Assembly (NCBI GenBank): GCA_905212975.1
Contig: CAJMGO010000001.1
Coordinates: 62,001-126,000 of the forward strand
Direction of reading: 5' to 3'
DNA length: 64,000 nt
From: CAJMGO01 sp900557305
GTDB taxonomy: Bacteria; Bacillota_I; Bacilli_A; RF39; UBA660
Shown here: positions 24,596 to 32,967 of the stretch, in pieces
Position numbering within the stretch: position 1 is the first letter of the stretch
Layout of the letters: each line of letters begins with the position of its first letter
Translations under genes and position numbers: made by a program
Notes under the pieces: generated by a model
What the model saw: only the letters and a program-made list of their open reading frames with translations
Told to the model about the DNA's origin: nothing
Databases searched by the model: none

Positions 24596-25332
24596 ATTAT
24601 TATTATATAACAGATACTGGTAAAGTTAGAGATCATAATGAAGACAGTGTGTTGATTGTTGAAAATGGTAGTAGAGAATGTCTTATGGCTGTTGCTGATG
24701 GTATGGGGGGTCATAATGCTGGTGAGGTTGCTTCTTCTATTGCAATATCACATATTGGTGAAAGGTTTAGAAAATTAGATACTATAGGTACTAAAGAAGA
24801 TGCTCAAAACTGGCTTAGAGATGTTGTTAGTGAAATTAATGTGCTTATATTTAAATATACTGAAACTCATCCTGAAAGTAAGGGTATGGGTACGACTTTA
24901 GTAACTGCTATTATAACAAAGGATTTTCTTATTTATGGAAATATAGGTGATTCTTCTGGTTTTGCTGTAAAGGATGGAAAAATGTATAAAATAACAGTTG
25001 ATCATACTTTAGTTAATTTACTTGTAAAAAATGGTGAATTAACTGAAGAAGAAGCTAAAAATCATCCAAGAAAAAATGTACTTATGAAAGCTCTTGGGGC
25101 AACAAATGCTGTAGATATGGATATATTTGATATAGAAACTGATGTGGATCAAGTACTTCTTTGTAGTGATGGTCTTACTAATATGCTTACTTTTGAACAA
25201 ATTAATAAAGTCTTGAATGAAGATTTATCAATAGAAAATAAGCTTCAAAAATTAATTTATAAATGTAATAATCGTGGTGGAAATGATAATATTTCTATTG
25301 CATATTTAATAAAGGAAGGTGCTAGCAAATGA
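24592..25332 (+). CDS. prpC: PP2C-type serine/threonine phosphatase PrpC
   Basis: The 246-residue protein has the PP2C metal-binding motifs: DTGKVRDHNEDS near residues 8-19, VADGMGGHNAGEVAS near 36-50, GDSSGF, and late LLCSDGLTN and GGNDNIS. It removes phosphate from PrkC and its substrates. It overlaps both neighbours by four bases and is thus translationally coupled to rlmN and prkC. The size is normal for the family. Confidence 0.94.
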   Translation: MNYYYITDTGKVRDHNEDSVLIVENGSRECLMAVADGMGGHNAGEVASSIAISHIGERFRKLDTIGTKEDAQNWLRDVVSEINVLIFKYTETHPESKGMGTTLVTAIITKDFLIYGNIGDSSGFAVKDGKMYKITVDHTLVNLLVKNGELTEEEAKNHPRKNVLMKALGATNAVDMDIFDIETDVDQVLLCSDGLTNMLTFEQINKVLNEDLSIENKLQKLIYKCNNRGGNDNISIAYLIKEGASK

Positions 25333-27167
25333 TAATTAAAGGTCAAAAAATTAATGATAGATATGAAATTATAAGAACTATTGGAGAAGGTGGTATGGCT
25401 AATGTATATTTAGCTATAGATACTATACTTGATAGAAAAGTTGCTGTAAAAGTATTAAGAGGTGATTTAGCAACTGATGAAAAATTTGTAAGGAGATTTC
25501 AAAGAGAAGCTAATGCAGCAAGTCGTCTTAATCATCCAAATATTGTTGAAATTTATGATGTTGGTGAAGACGATGGTATGTATTATATTGTAATGGAATA
25601 TGTAGAGGGTCAAACTTTAAAAAATCTTATTAAAAAAAGAGGCGGACTTACTTTACCTGAAGTTATTGATATTATGCTTCAACTTACAAGTGGTATAGCA
25701 TGTGCTCATGAAAGTTATATAATTCATAGAGATATAAAACCACAAAATATTATGATATTAGATGATGGAAGAGTTAAAATAACTGATTTTGGTATTGCTC
25801 AAACATTAAATAGTACTGATCTTACTCAAACTAATTCTGTTATGGGTTCTGTTCATTATTTACCTCCTGAACAAGCAAATGGTGGTGCTTCTACTATTAA
25901 AAGTGATATTTATTCAACAGGTATATTAATGTATGAACTTATTACTGGACGTGTACCTTTTAGAGGTGAAAATGCAGTAGAGATTGCAATTAAACAAATG
26001 AAAGAACCAATTCCTTCAATAAGTGATTTTAGGGATGATGTACCTCAAAGTGTTGAAAATATAATAATAAAGGCATGTGCTAAAAATCCTAAAAATAGAT
26101 ATGATAGTATTGTAGATATGAGAAATGATATCGAAGTATGTTTATCAAAAGAACATAGTTTAGATCCTAAAATAGAACTTCCTTATCCTGAACATGAAGA
26201 TGATTATCAAGAAATCAATATAACTAGAAGTGAAAAAAACGCTAAAAGAAATGAAGAAATAGAAGAAAATGAAATAGAAAAAGAAAATAAAAAATCTAAT
26301 AAAGGAGTAGTTATTGTAAGTATAATCCTTGGTATTATAATTTTAGGTGTTGTTATATCATTGTTAGTATTAAATATGTCTAATAATAAAAAAAGTGATT
26401 CTAATAAAATTGAAGTACCTGATGTAACTAAATATACTTTAGAAAAAGCAACAGATGAATTAGAAAGATTAGGATTTACTGTTGATACAACTGTAAAAGA
26501 AGAGTATAGCGATAGCGTAGAAGAGGGAAGTGTAATTAAGACACTTCCTAAAGCTGGTAAAAAAGTTTCAAAGAATACTGTGATTACTTTAACTGTATCT
26601 TCTGGTAGTGAAAATATTAAAATAGAAAATTATAAAGGAAAAAATTATGAAGAAGTAAAAAATGAATTAGAAGAATTGGGAATAAATGTTAAAATAGAAA
26701 AAGAAGAACATGATTCAAAGGATGAAAATTATAAAGAAAATATCATTATTAGTCAGGATTTAGCTGCTGGTTCTACTTTAAAAGTAGGAGATAGCTTAAC
26801 TCTTGTAATACCATCTCTTATAACTGTATATCCTGATTTTACAGATGGAACTTATACATTGAACGATATCGAAGATTTTTGTTCACAAAATTCAATTACT
26901 TTAGTAAAAGAATACACTGAATCTGATAAAAAAGAAGGTACTATTTTAACTCAAAGTAGAGCTGCTGGAACAAAAGTTTATAATAATGTAACACTTAAAA
27001 TAACAATAGCTAAAGCTAAAACAGTAGTATCAAAACCTGAAGATACTAAAACAGATACGACTAAAACTGATACAACAAAAACAGATACAACTAAGACAGA
27101 TACAACTAAAACAGATACAACTAAGACAGATACAACAAAAACTGATGGACAATCAACAAATGCATAA
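25329..27167 (+). CDS. prkC: serine/threonine kinase PrkC with PASTA domains and a Thr-rich tail
   Basis: This 612-residue protein has an N-terminal kinase domain (residues 1-270) with GEGGMANVYLA, VAVKVLRG, HRDIKPQN near 133 and DFGIAQ. A charged linker, one membrane helix (about 325-348) and three extracellular PASTA domains (about 360-560) follow. PASTA domains sense muropeptides or lipid II; Bacillus PrkC signals spore germination and wall state. The last 40 residues are a TDTTK repeat outside the membrane, an unusual addition that may act as a wall spacer. The gene overlaps prpC by four bases and rsgA by 23. Confidence 0.95.
   Translation: MIIKGQKINDRYEIIRTIGEGGMANVYLAIDTILDRKVAVKVLRGDLATDEKFVRRFQREANAASRLNHPNIVEIYDVGEDDGMYYIVMEYVEGQTLKNLIKKRGGLTLPEVIDIMLQLTSGIACAHESYIIHRDIKPQNIMILDDGRVKITDFGIAQTLNSTDLTQTNSVMGSVHYLPPEQANGGASTIKSDIYSTGILMYELITGRVPFRGENAVEIAIKQMKEPIPSISDFRDDVPQSVENIIIKACAKNPKNRYDSIVDMRNDIEVCLSKEHSLDPKIELPYPEHEDDYQEINITRSEKNAKRNEEIEENEIEKENKKSNKGVVIVSIILGIIILGVVISLLVLNMSNNKKSDSNKIEVPDVTKYTLEKATDELERLGFTVDTTVKEEYSDSVEEGSVIKTLPKAGKKVSKNTVITLTVSSGSENIKIENYKGKNYEEVKNELEELGINVKIEKEEHDSKDENYKENIIISQDLAAGSTLKVGDSLTLVIPSLITVYPDFTDGTYTLNDIEDFCSQNSITLVKEYTESDKKEGTILTQSRAAGTKVYNNVTLKITIAKAKTVVSKPEDTKTDTTKTDTTKTDTTKTDTTKTDTTKTDTTKTDGQSTNA
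27049..27143 (+). repeat. 15-bp tandem repeat coding TDTTK
   Basis: Six or seven units of a 15-base sequence of the type ACAGATACAACTAAA encode repeated TDTTK at the PrkC C-terminus. Units differ mostly at third positions. Loss or gain of units keeps the frame. Confidence 0.85.
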
Positions 27168-27996
27168 TTATAAAACAGGTAAAATAATAAAACTTATTAG
27201 TAATGATTATAGTGTGCTTTTTGAGAATCAGATATATGTGTGTAAGAGTAGGGGTAATTTTAGATATCAAGGTTTTAAACCACTTGTTGGTGATAATGTA
27301 GAATTTAATCCTGATAATAAGATTATAATGAATATATTAAAAAGAAAAAATGAGCTTGTAAGACCACCTGTTGCTAATATTGATCAAGCACTTATTGTTA
27401 CAAATGTTTATCCTTCTTTTTCTTCTAATCTTTTAGACAAATTAATTAATATTATTGAATTTAATAATATAGAACCAATAATATGTTTTTCTAAATTAGA
27501 TTTAGTAGATGATGCTATAAAAAAAGAAATTGGTGAAGTAATTTCTTATTATAAGAAAATAGGATATAGAGTTTTTATTAATACTGAAGTAGAAGAATTA
27601 AAAAGTATTTTTAAAGATAAAATAACAGTTTTTACAGGTCAAACTGGAGCTGGTAAAAGTACTCTTATAAATAAATTAAATCCTAATTTGAATTTAAAAA
27701 CTGATGAAATTTCAAAAGCTTTAGGTAGAGGTAAACATACGACAAGACATGTGGAACTTATAAATGTACTTGGTGGTTTTATAGCTGATACTCCTGGATT
27801 TTCAGATGTTAGTTTTATAGGTATGTCACGTGAAGATATACGGGATAATTTCATTGAATTTAATTCTTATAGAGATAAATGTAAATATAAAGATTGTATG
27901 CATGATAAAGAAAATGAATGTGAAATAAAAAATAGAGTTAACAGTAATGATATATTAAAAAGTCGCTATGAAAATTATATAAAGTTTATAAAGTAG
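27145..27996 (+). CDS. rsgA: ribosome small subunit GTPase RsgA
   Basis: The 283-residue protein shows the circularly permuted GTPase order: G4 SKLD first, then G1 GQTGAGKST near residues 165-173, then G3 DTPGF. An OB fold precedes and a C-terminal zinc knuckle (CKYKDCMHDKENEC) follows. It matures the 30S subunit late in assembly. The start is uncertain: the ATG at 27145 or the one at 27160 (MHNYKTGKIIKL) both lie inside the prkC end and neither has a clear ribosome site, so translational coupling is likely. Confidence 0.94.
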   Translation: MDNQQMHNYKTGKIIKLISNDYSVLFENQIYVCKSRGNFRYQGFKPLVGDNVEFNPDNKIIMNILKRKNELVRPPVANIDQALIVTNVYPSFSSNLLDKLINIIEFNNIEPIICFSKLDLVDDAIKKEIGEVISYYKKIGYRVFINTEVEELKSIFKDKITVFTGQTGAGKSTLINKLNPNLNLKTDEISKALGRGKHTTRHVELINVLGGFIADTPGFSDVSFIGMSREDIRDNFIEFNSYRDKCKYKDCMHDKENECEIKNRVNSNDILKSRYENYIKFIK

Positions 27997-28005
27997 GTGA
28001 AAGAA

Positions 28006-28641
28006 GTGAAAATATCAACATCAATACTAAATATAGAAAATGATAAAATAAAAATAGATAAGGTAATAAATTCTACTACTGATGGTATTCATTTAGATAT
28101 TATGGATGGTAAATTTGTAAGTTTTAAAACGATAGATGATGATTTAATAATCTCTTATTTAAAAAAATGTCAAAAACCAATTGATATTCATTTTATGACT
28201 TATAATGTAAAAGAGTATGTTAAAAAATATGAGGTATTAAAACCGTCATATATGATATTTCATTATGAAACTGGCGAAAATATATTAGATATTATAAAGT
28301 ACATAAAAAGTAAAGATATAAAAGCTGGTATTGCTATAAACCCAAAAACAGATGTTAATTTAATTAAAGATATTCTTTCTTATATTGATTTAGTGCTTAT
28401 TATGAGTGTTGAGCCTGGTCGTGGAGGACAAGAATTTATGTTATCTTCTATAAATAAAATTAATGAATTAGTTGAATTAAAAGAAAAATATAATTTTTTA
28501 ATAGAAATAGATGGTGGCATAAATGATAAAACAATATCATATTTAAATGGTGTTGATATTGCTGTATGTGGTAGTTATATAACAAATAGTGATGATTATA
28601 ATGAAAAAATTATTTATTTAAAAAGTCAAGTTAAAATTTAG
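28006..28641 (+). CDS. rpe: ribulose-phosphate 3-epimerase
   Basis: The 211-residue TIM-barrel protein has HLDIMDGKFV, PIDIHFMTYNV, the VEPGRGGQEFM motif and IDGGINDKT. It interconverts ribulose 5-phosphate and xylulose 5-phosphate. I chose the GTG at 28006 because AGGTGA at 27995-28000 is correctly spaced for it; a GTG at 27997 overlaps that site. The first residues KISTSILN match the family start (KIAPSILS). One oddity is Thr in place of the usual Pro there. It ends the rlmN operon. Confidence 0.88.
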   Translation: MKISTSILNIENDKIKIDKVINSTTDGIHLDIMDGKFVSFKTIDDDLIISYLKKCQKPIDIHFMTYNVKEYVKKYEVLKPSYMIFHYETGENILDIIKYIKSKDIKAGIAINPKTDVNLIKDILSYIDLVLIMSVEPGRGGQEFMLSSINKINELVELKEKYNFLIEIDGGINDKTISYLNGVDIAVCGSYITNSDDYNEKIIYLKSQVKI

Positions 28642-28656
28642 TTACTTGACTTTTTT
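28621..28656. terminator. bidirectional terminator between rpe and sspI
   Basis: Stem AAAGTCAAGT/ACTTGACTTT with T runs on both sides; it includes the last codons of both convergent genes. Confidence 0.8.
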
Positions 28657-28839
28657 ATATATTTCTTCAATTATGTTATCTTTTAAAGATGAATTCCATG
28701 CTATTTCAAATAAAACTCCTAGCCCAGGTAAAAGTTCTTCTTCTTTAGAATTAATAGAATCTGTAATAGCTTCTTCTATTTCTTTTTTACTATTACCTTT
28801 AAAATTGTTAATTATATACTTTCTTATATCAATATTCAT
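28642..28839 (-). CDS. sspI: small acid-soluble spore protein SspI
   Basis: The 65-residue protein aligns with Bacillus SspI over its length: NIDIRKYIINNFKGNSKKEI at the start, then DSINSKEEELLPGLGVLFEI and a W. The central LPGLGVLFE block is the family hallmark. SspI is one of the minor spore-core proteins made in the forespore. I chose the ATG at 28839: AAAGGA lies seven bases before it, whereas the ATG at 28845 is too close. Its presence argues that the organism forms spores or descends from a recent spore former. Confidence 0.85.
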   Translation of the reverse strand: MNIDIRKYIINNFKGNSKKEIEEAITDSINSKEEELLPGLGVLFEIAWNSSLKDNIIEEIYKKVK

Positions 28840-28973
28840 ATACATTTCCTTTCTAATTTATTATGAAAAATTTTTTTGAGTTAATTCATTAAAATTAACA
28901 AAAGTATAAAAATTTATTGTAATTGTTAATTAATATATGTTATAATTACGTTGAATAAAAGAGGGTAGATAGT

Positions 28974-29597
28974 GTGGAAAAGTTATATGTAATGGATAAT
29001 CGTGGAATGGAAAAAGAAGCATATAAGGTAAGATATATAAATTTTGAAAATAATAATTATTTTATATATACTTTTAATGAAATTGATTCAGAAGGGTATG
29101 TTAAGCTTTATTTAAAGAAAATCAATAATGGTGAAGATACTGGTTTAACCGCACTTGAATGGGAAGGAATAAAAGCTTCTATACCTTTAATTGTAAAAGA
29201 AATTAAAAATAATAATATTTCTAGTTTTAAAGATTTAAGTATGAAAAATATTAAGGAAATAATGGATGGAAATTCAAAGGTATTTAAGTTGAAAAAAAAT
29301 ATTGTTGAGCTTATAACATATGAAGAACCTGTAACTGATGATATTCCTAAATTTGAAATGAATGAATCTGATGATTCTTTAGTAGAATTTAAAGAAGAAT
29401 CACCAAAATTTGATGAAAAGGATGAGATTTCAGTAATTAATCAAAATCATGAAAAAATTAAACAGTTAGAATTAGAACTTGTTAAGTATAAAGAATTTTG
29501 TGTTAATTTAAAAAAACAAAATGAGATATTGAAATTAGAATTAAGTAAGAGTAATAATAAGTTATCTCGTTTAAAAAGTTTATTAAAGGACATTTAA
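28974..29597 (+). CDS. hypothetical protein with C-terminal coiled coil
   Basis: The 207-residue protein has an N-terminal part (residues 1-60) with YKVRYINFENNNYFIYTFNE, resembling a DUF1292-type fold, an acidic middle, and a C-terminal coiled coil (about 155-205) with heptad Leu. The GTG start at 28974 has GAGGG nine bases upstream; the next Met is at residue 7. A TATAAT -10 lies at about 28941. It precedes the spore-coat-like gene; a role in the same process is possible but not shown. Confidence 0.55.
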   Translation: MEKLYVMDNRGMEKEAYKVRYINFENNNYFIYTFNEIDSEGYVKLYLKKINNGEDTGLTALEWEGIKASIPLIVKEIKNNNISSFKDLSMKNIKEIMDGNSKVFKLKKNIVELITYEEPVTDDIPKFEMNESDDSLVEFKEESPKFDEKDEISVINQNHEKIKQLELELVKYKEFCVNLKKQNEILKLELSKSNNKLSRLKSLLKDI

Positions 29598-29642
29598 TGT
29601 CTTTTTTTGTTTATATTTTCATAAAATTAAATGGTGATATAA

Positions 29643-30566
29643 ATGAAAAATGCAATAAATTATTTTTATCATTTAAATCCAGATAATATTCATAAAAATA
29701 ATAATTTAATATATTTTATGGATAATGGTTATTATTATGTATTTAGAGTTTTTAATGAAGATGTTTCTATACTTAATATGATATCTGATATAAGTGGTAA
29801 AATGTATCAAAATGGAATTTATATTCACCAAATAATAGCTAATATAAATGGAGAATATATAACAAATATAGATGGAATTAATTATGTTTTAGTAAGATCT
29901 AAGGATGCTATGGAAAGAACTATAACAATTAATGATATTATAGAATTTCACGAAAAAGTAAAGTATATAGATGTTTCTCAAGAAAAAATTAATTGGTCAG
30001 ATTTATGGAGCAAAAAGATAGATTATTTTGAATATCAGGTTAATCAATTTGGTATAAAATATCCTATTATACGAAAGAGTTTTAATTATTTTATAGGAAT
30101 GGCAGAAAATGGAATTAGTGCATATAATGATTATGGTTTGGAATATACAAAATATTTTATTGTACATAAAAGATTGCTTACTAGTTCTAAATTATATGAT
30201 TTGTATGATCCTTTTAATTTAATATATGATGTTAAATCTAGAGATTTTTCTGAATATATAAAGAATTATTTTTTTAGTAATAATGAAAATAATGATGCTT
30301 TTTTAGTTTTTGAAAATAATATAGGATTATTTAATTTTAATAGTTATGAATTGTTACTTTTTTATATTAGATTATTGTATCCATCATTTTATTTTGATGT
30401 TTATGAAAAAATAGTAGAAAATAGTGAGGAGGAATCTAAATTAGATATTATTATTGATAATATAGAAAAATATGAAATATTCTTAAAAGAAATAACTTTA
30501 TTTTTAGAAAAATATATTACTTTACCAAATATAGAATGGATAAAAAAAGTAGTTAAATTAAATTAA
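29643..30566 (+). CDS. YutH-like spore coat-associated protein (CotS/kinase-like fold)
   Basis: The 307-residue protein resembles the YutH/CotS group of kinase-like coat proteins: EKINWSDLWSKKIDYFEYQV, GMAENGISAYND, and DPFNLIYDVKSRDFSEYI in the order seen in YutH. Catalytic kinase residues are not evident. It is convergent with a NifU-like gene, which in Bacillus (yutI) also lies in the yut region. GGTGATA precedes the ATG. Its role is probably in spore coat assembly. The assignment rests on motif memory and needs a profile search. Confidence 0.65.
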   Translation: MKNAINYFYHLNPDNIHKNNNLIYFMDNGYYYVFRVFNEDVSILNMISDISGKMYQNGIYIHQIIANINGEYITNIDGINYVLVRSKDAMERTITINDIIEFHEKVKYIDVSQEKINWSDLWSKKIDYFEYQVNQFGIKYPIIRKSFNYFIGMAENGISAYNDYGLEYTKYFIVHKRLLTSSKLYDLYDPFNLIYDVKSRDFSEYIKNYFFSNNENNDAFLVFENNIGLFNFNSYELLLFYIRLLYPSFYFDVYEKIVENSEEESKLDIIIDNIEKYEIFLKEITLFLEKYITLPNIEWIKKVVKLN

Positions 30567-30774
30567 CTACTTCCTTAACTTCAGGAACCTCTTCTTTTAT
30601 AGCTTGTTCTATTCCATCTTTTAGGGTATAATCAAGCATCATACAATCAGCACATGCTCCCATCATTTTTATGTAAACAATATTATTCTCATATTTTACA
30701 AATTCTATATTTCCACCATCATTTATGAGATATGGTCTTAATTCATCAATTACTTTTTTTATTTTTTCTTCCAT
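30553..30774 (-). CDS. NifU-like Fe-S scaffold protein
   Basis: The 73-residue protein is a stand-alone NifU C-terminal domain: LRPYLINDGGNIEFVKY, then GACADCMMLDYTLKDGIEQA with the CxxC that carries the Fe-S cluster. It passes clusters to target proteins. The start at 30774 has GGTGATT before it on this strand. Its stop overlaps the end of the yutH-like gene on the other strand by 14 bases. The region before the start carries a tandem repeat. Confidence 0.9.
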   Translation of the reverse strand: MEEKIKKVIDELRPYLINDGGNIEFVKYENNIVYIKMMGACADCMMLDYTLKDGIEQAIKEEVPEVKEVVNLI

Positions 30775-30812
30775 GTTAATCACCATCCATGTTAACCACC
30801 ATCCATGTTAAT
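30771..30812. repeat. 16-bp tandem repeat containing start codon and ribosome site of the NifU-like gene
   Basis: CCATGTTAATCACCAT (30771-30786), a copy with one change (30787-30802) and ten bases of a third unit. On the minus strand each unit contains GGTGATT or GGTGGTT plus ATG, so start signals are duplicated. Confidence 0.85.
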
Positions 30813-30895
30813 TATATTATATAACACTAAATTTAAATTGTAAATGTTTTTAAAAATATATTTTTTGTGTTATAATCATTAAAGAGGTGTTTACT

Positions 30896-31255
30896 ATGGA
30901 GAAATACATGAAAGGTAAACTATTAAAAGGTGTTGTAACAGGTATAGAACCATATGGGGTTTTTGTTCAATTTGATGATTATTATTCTGGACTTATTCAT
31001 ATTTCAGAATTATCTAATAATTATGTAAAAGATCCTAACGATATAGTTCATATTGGTGATATTATAACTGCTAAAATAATAGATGTAGATGATAAGTTAG
31101 GGCATTTAAAATTGAGTATTAAAGATATTCCATATAAAGATAAAAAAATTTATAAGAGAAGAAAAATAAAAGAGACTAGTCTAGGATGTAAAACTTTATT
31201 TTATAAATTACCTTTTTGGATAGAAGAAAATCTAAAAAATCATAAAAAAGTATAA
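30896..31255 (+). CDS. S1-domain RNA-binding protein (YugI/GSP13 type)
   Basis: The 119-residue protein is a single S1 domain (residues 5-75: GVVTGIEPYGVFVQFDDYYS, GLIHISELS, LGHLKLSIKDI) with a basic tail. Single-S1 proteins such as YugI bind ribosomes or mRNA in Firmicutes. I chose the ATG at 30896; GAGGTG lies just upstream and a GTG at 30887 is part of that site. A TATAAT -10 element lies near 30870. Confidence 0.85.
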   Translation: MEKYMKGKLLKGVVTGIEPYGVFVQFDDYYSGLIHISELSNNYVKDPNDIVHIGDIITAKIIDVDDKLGHLKLSIKDIPYKDKKIYKRRKIKETSLGCKTLFYKLPFWIEENLKNHKKV

Positions 31256-31261
31256 ATTGTG

Positions 31262-31290
31262 TTGACAAATATTATTAAAGCTGGTATATT
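31262..31290 (+). promoter_or_regulatory. promoter of the five-tRNA cluster
   Basis: TTGACA at 31262 and TATATT at 31285 are 17 bases apart. Confidence 0.75.
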
Positions 31291-31306
31291 TAATATTGTC
31301 TGGGAC

Positions 31307-31383
31307 GGGCGATTAGCTCAGTTGGTTAGAGCACCTGCCTTACAAGCAGGGGGTCATAGGTTCGAGTCCTATATCGCCCACCA
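31307..31383 (+). tRNA. tRNA-Val (TAC)
   Basis: Acceptor GGGCGAU/AUCGCCC, stem CCUGC/GCAGG around UAC, encoded CCA. Confidence 0.95.
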
Positions 31384-31386
31384 TTT

Positions 31387-31462
31387 GCCGAAATGGCGCA
31401 ACTGGTAGCGCAACTGACTTGTAATCAGTAGGTTACGGGTTCGATTCCTGTTTTCGGCACCA
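31387..31462 (+). tRNA. tRNA-Thr (TGT)
   Basis: Acceptor GCCGAAA, stem ACUGA/UCAGU around UGU, encoded CCA. Confidence 0.95.
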
Positions 31463-31467
31463 TATTT

Positions 31468-31551
31468 GGAGGGGTAGCGAAGTGGTCAAACGCGGCAGAC
31501 TGTAAATCTGTTCCTTCGGGTTCGATGGTTCAAATCCATCTCCCTCCACCA
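31468..31551 (+). tRNA. tRNA-Tyr (GTA)
   Basis: An 84-base class II tRNA with long variable arm, acceptor GGAGGGG, anticodon GUA, encoded CCA. Confidence 0.95.
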
Positions 31552-31558
31552 CTTATGA

Positions 31559-31634
31559 TGCCTCGTAGCCAAGCGGTAAGGCACCACACTTTGACTGTGG
31601 CATTTCGCTAGTTCGAGTCTAGCCGAGGCAACCA
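31559..31634 (+). tRNA. tRNA-Gln (TTG)
   Basis: Acceptor UGCCUCG/CGAGGCA, stem CCACA/UGUGG around UUG, encoded CCA. Confidence 0.95.
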
Positions 31635-31640
31635 CATTAT

Positions 31641-31716
31641 GATCTGTTAGCTCAGCCGGTAGAGCACTTGACTTTTAATCAAGGGGTCATGAGTTCGATT
31701 CTCATACAGGTCACCA
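31641..31716 (+). tRNA. tRNA-Lys (TTT)
   Basis: Acceptor GAUCUGU/ACAGGUC, stem CUUGA/UCAAG around UUU, encoded CCA. Confidence 0.95.
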
Positions 31717-31727
31717 TTTAAGATAAT

Positions 31728-31752
31728 AAGCGACATTTATGTCGCTTTTATT
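31728..31752 (+). terminator. terminator behind the five-tRNA cluster
   Basis: Stem AAGCGACA/TGTCGCTT followed by TTATTG. Confidence 0.8.
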
Positions 31753-31796
31753 GTGTTTTATTATATGAAGTAACATATAATTTATTGGTGATTAAA

Positions 31797-32591
31797 TTGA
31801 TTAATCTTTTTTTTAAAGGAATAATTATTGGAATAGCTAAAATAATACCTGGACTTAGTGGCTCAGTATTAGCTATATCATTTGGAATTTATGAAGAAGC
31901 TCTAGGTAGAATATCAAAAATATTTAAGAATTTTAAAAACAATGTATATTATCTTTCAATACTTGTACTTGGTATAGTTCTTGGTATTATAATTGGAGCT
32001 TTTATTATTAAGTATTTAATTTTTAATATGTATTATATGACTATGTTCTTATTTATTGGACTTATTGCTGGTGTTACAATTAAATTTGATTTTAAAATAA
32101 ATAGTAATATTAAAAAAATATTTTTAATATTATTGTCTATTATGTTTACATTTTTAATACTAAAAAATAATTATAGTGTAAATGAATTTGTATATGAAAA
32201 TAATTTATTAAATAATGTTTATACTTTCTTTATAGGTATTATAGATGCTTTTTCAACTATCGTACCAGGTATAAGTGGTACAGCTATTTTTATATCTTTA
32301 GGTGTATATGACTTTGTACTTAAATTATTTTCTTTTGATATGTTAATTAGTTCTGCTTTTATTTATTTCTTTTTAGGAATATTATTTGGAATAATAATTA
32401 TATCTTTAATTATGAATTGTTTGTTTACTTATTATAAAAAAATTACTTATAATATTATTTATATTTTGTGTGTATCTTCTATATTTATGATGATATTTAA
32501 AATTGATTATAGTAGTATGAATTTTATATATGCTATTTTATCATTTTTTTCATTTATTACGGGTATATTTATTTCTAAATCTATATCATAA
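31797..32591 (+). CDS. DUF368 membrane transporter, probable polyprenyl-phosphate flippase
   Basis: The 264-residue polytopic protein matches DUF368: the N-terminal GIAKIIPGLSGSVLAISFGI near residues 10-30 and the internal copy IDAFSTIVPGISGTAIFISL near 150-170 show the two-fold repeat of the family. DUF368 proteins have been linked to recycling of undecaprenyl phosphate across the membrane. I chose the TTG at 31797, six bases behind GGTGA; a TTG at 31785 overlaps that site. Confidence 0.82.
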   Translation: MINLFFKGIIIGIAKIIPGLSGSVLAISFGIYEEALGRISKIFKNFKNNVYYLSILVLGIVLGIIIGAFIIKYLIFNMYYMTMFLFIGLIAGVTIKFDFKINSNIKKIFLILLSIMFTFLILKNNYSVNEFVYENNLLNNVYTFFIGIIDAFSTIVPGISGTAIFISLGVYDFVLKLFSFDMLISSAFIYFFLGILFGIIIISLIMNCLFTYYKKITYNIIYILCVSSIFMMIFKIDYSSMNFIYAILSFFSFITGIFISKSIS

Positions 32592-32610
32592 ACATATTAT
32601 TTTATGAGAG

Positions 32611-32955
32611 GTGATATTTATAAAAGAAAAATTACCAGAGGTTTTTGCAAATACAATAGATAAGAAATTTACTAATAATTCAGAATACAGTTATGGAGCA
32701 AAAGAGGAAAGAAAAGAAGATATAAAGGAAAATAGTAAAATGTCAATTGAACCTGATATAAACAAAAAGATAAATAAGATTTTTACATCTACTAATTATA
32801 TTTATAAAGCGGATGTAAAAATAACAACTGATACAGAAGTATTAATTAAAAAAGTTATAGGCAAAAACAATAAAAATATAATAACTCTTGATAATAAATT
32901 AATACCTATTGATATAATAAAAGATATAGAAATAATAAATAAAACAAGCAAATAA
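32611..32955 (+). CDS. putative CotO-like spore coat protein
   Basis: The product of up to 114 residues has an acidic, disordered start and a C-terminal beta domain ending with LDNKLIPIDIIKDIEII, similar in character to the end of CotO. It is convergent with a cotY/cotZ gene, exactly as cotO and cotZ lie in Bacillus; this synteny is the main support. The start is uncertain. The GTG at 32611 lies inside GAGAGGTGATA, which itself looks like the ribosome site, so an ATA or ATT start about 8 bases later is possible. Confidence 0.5.
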   Translation: MIFIKEKLPEVFANTIDKKFTNNSEYSYGAKEERKEDIKENSKMSIEPDINKKINKIFTSTNYIYKADVKITTDTEVLIKKVIGKNNKNIITLDNKLIPIDIIKDIEIINKTSK

Positions 32956-32967
32956 TGCTTGTTTTTA
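32942..32967. terminator. bidirectional terminator between cotO-like and cotY/Z genes
   Basis: Stem AAACAAGCA/TGCTTGTTT around the stop of the left gene, with a T run. Confidence 0.75.
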
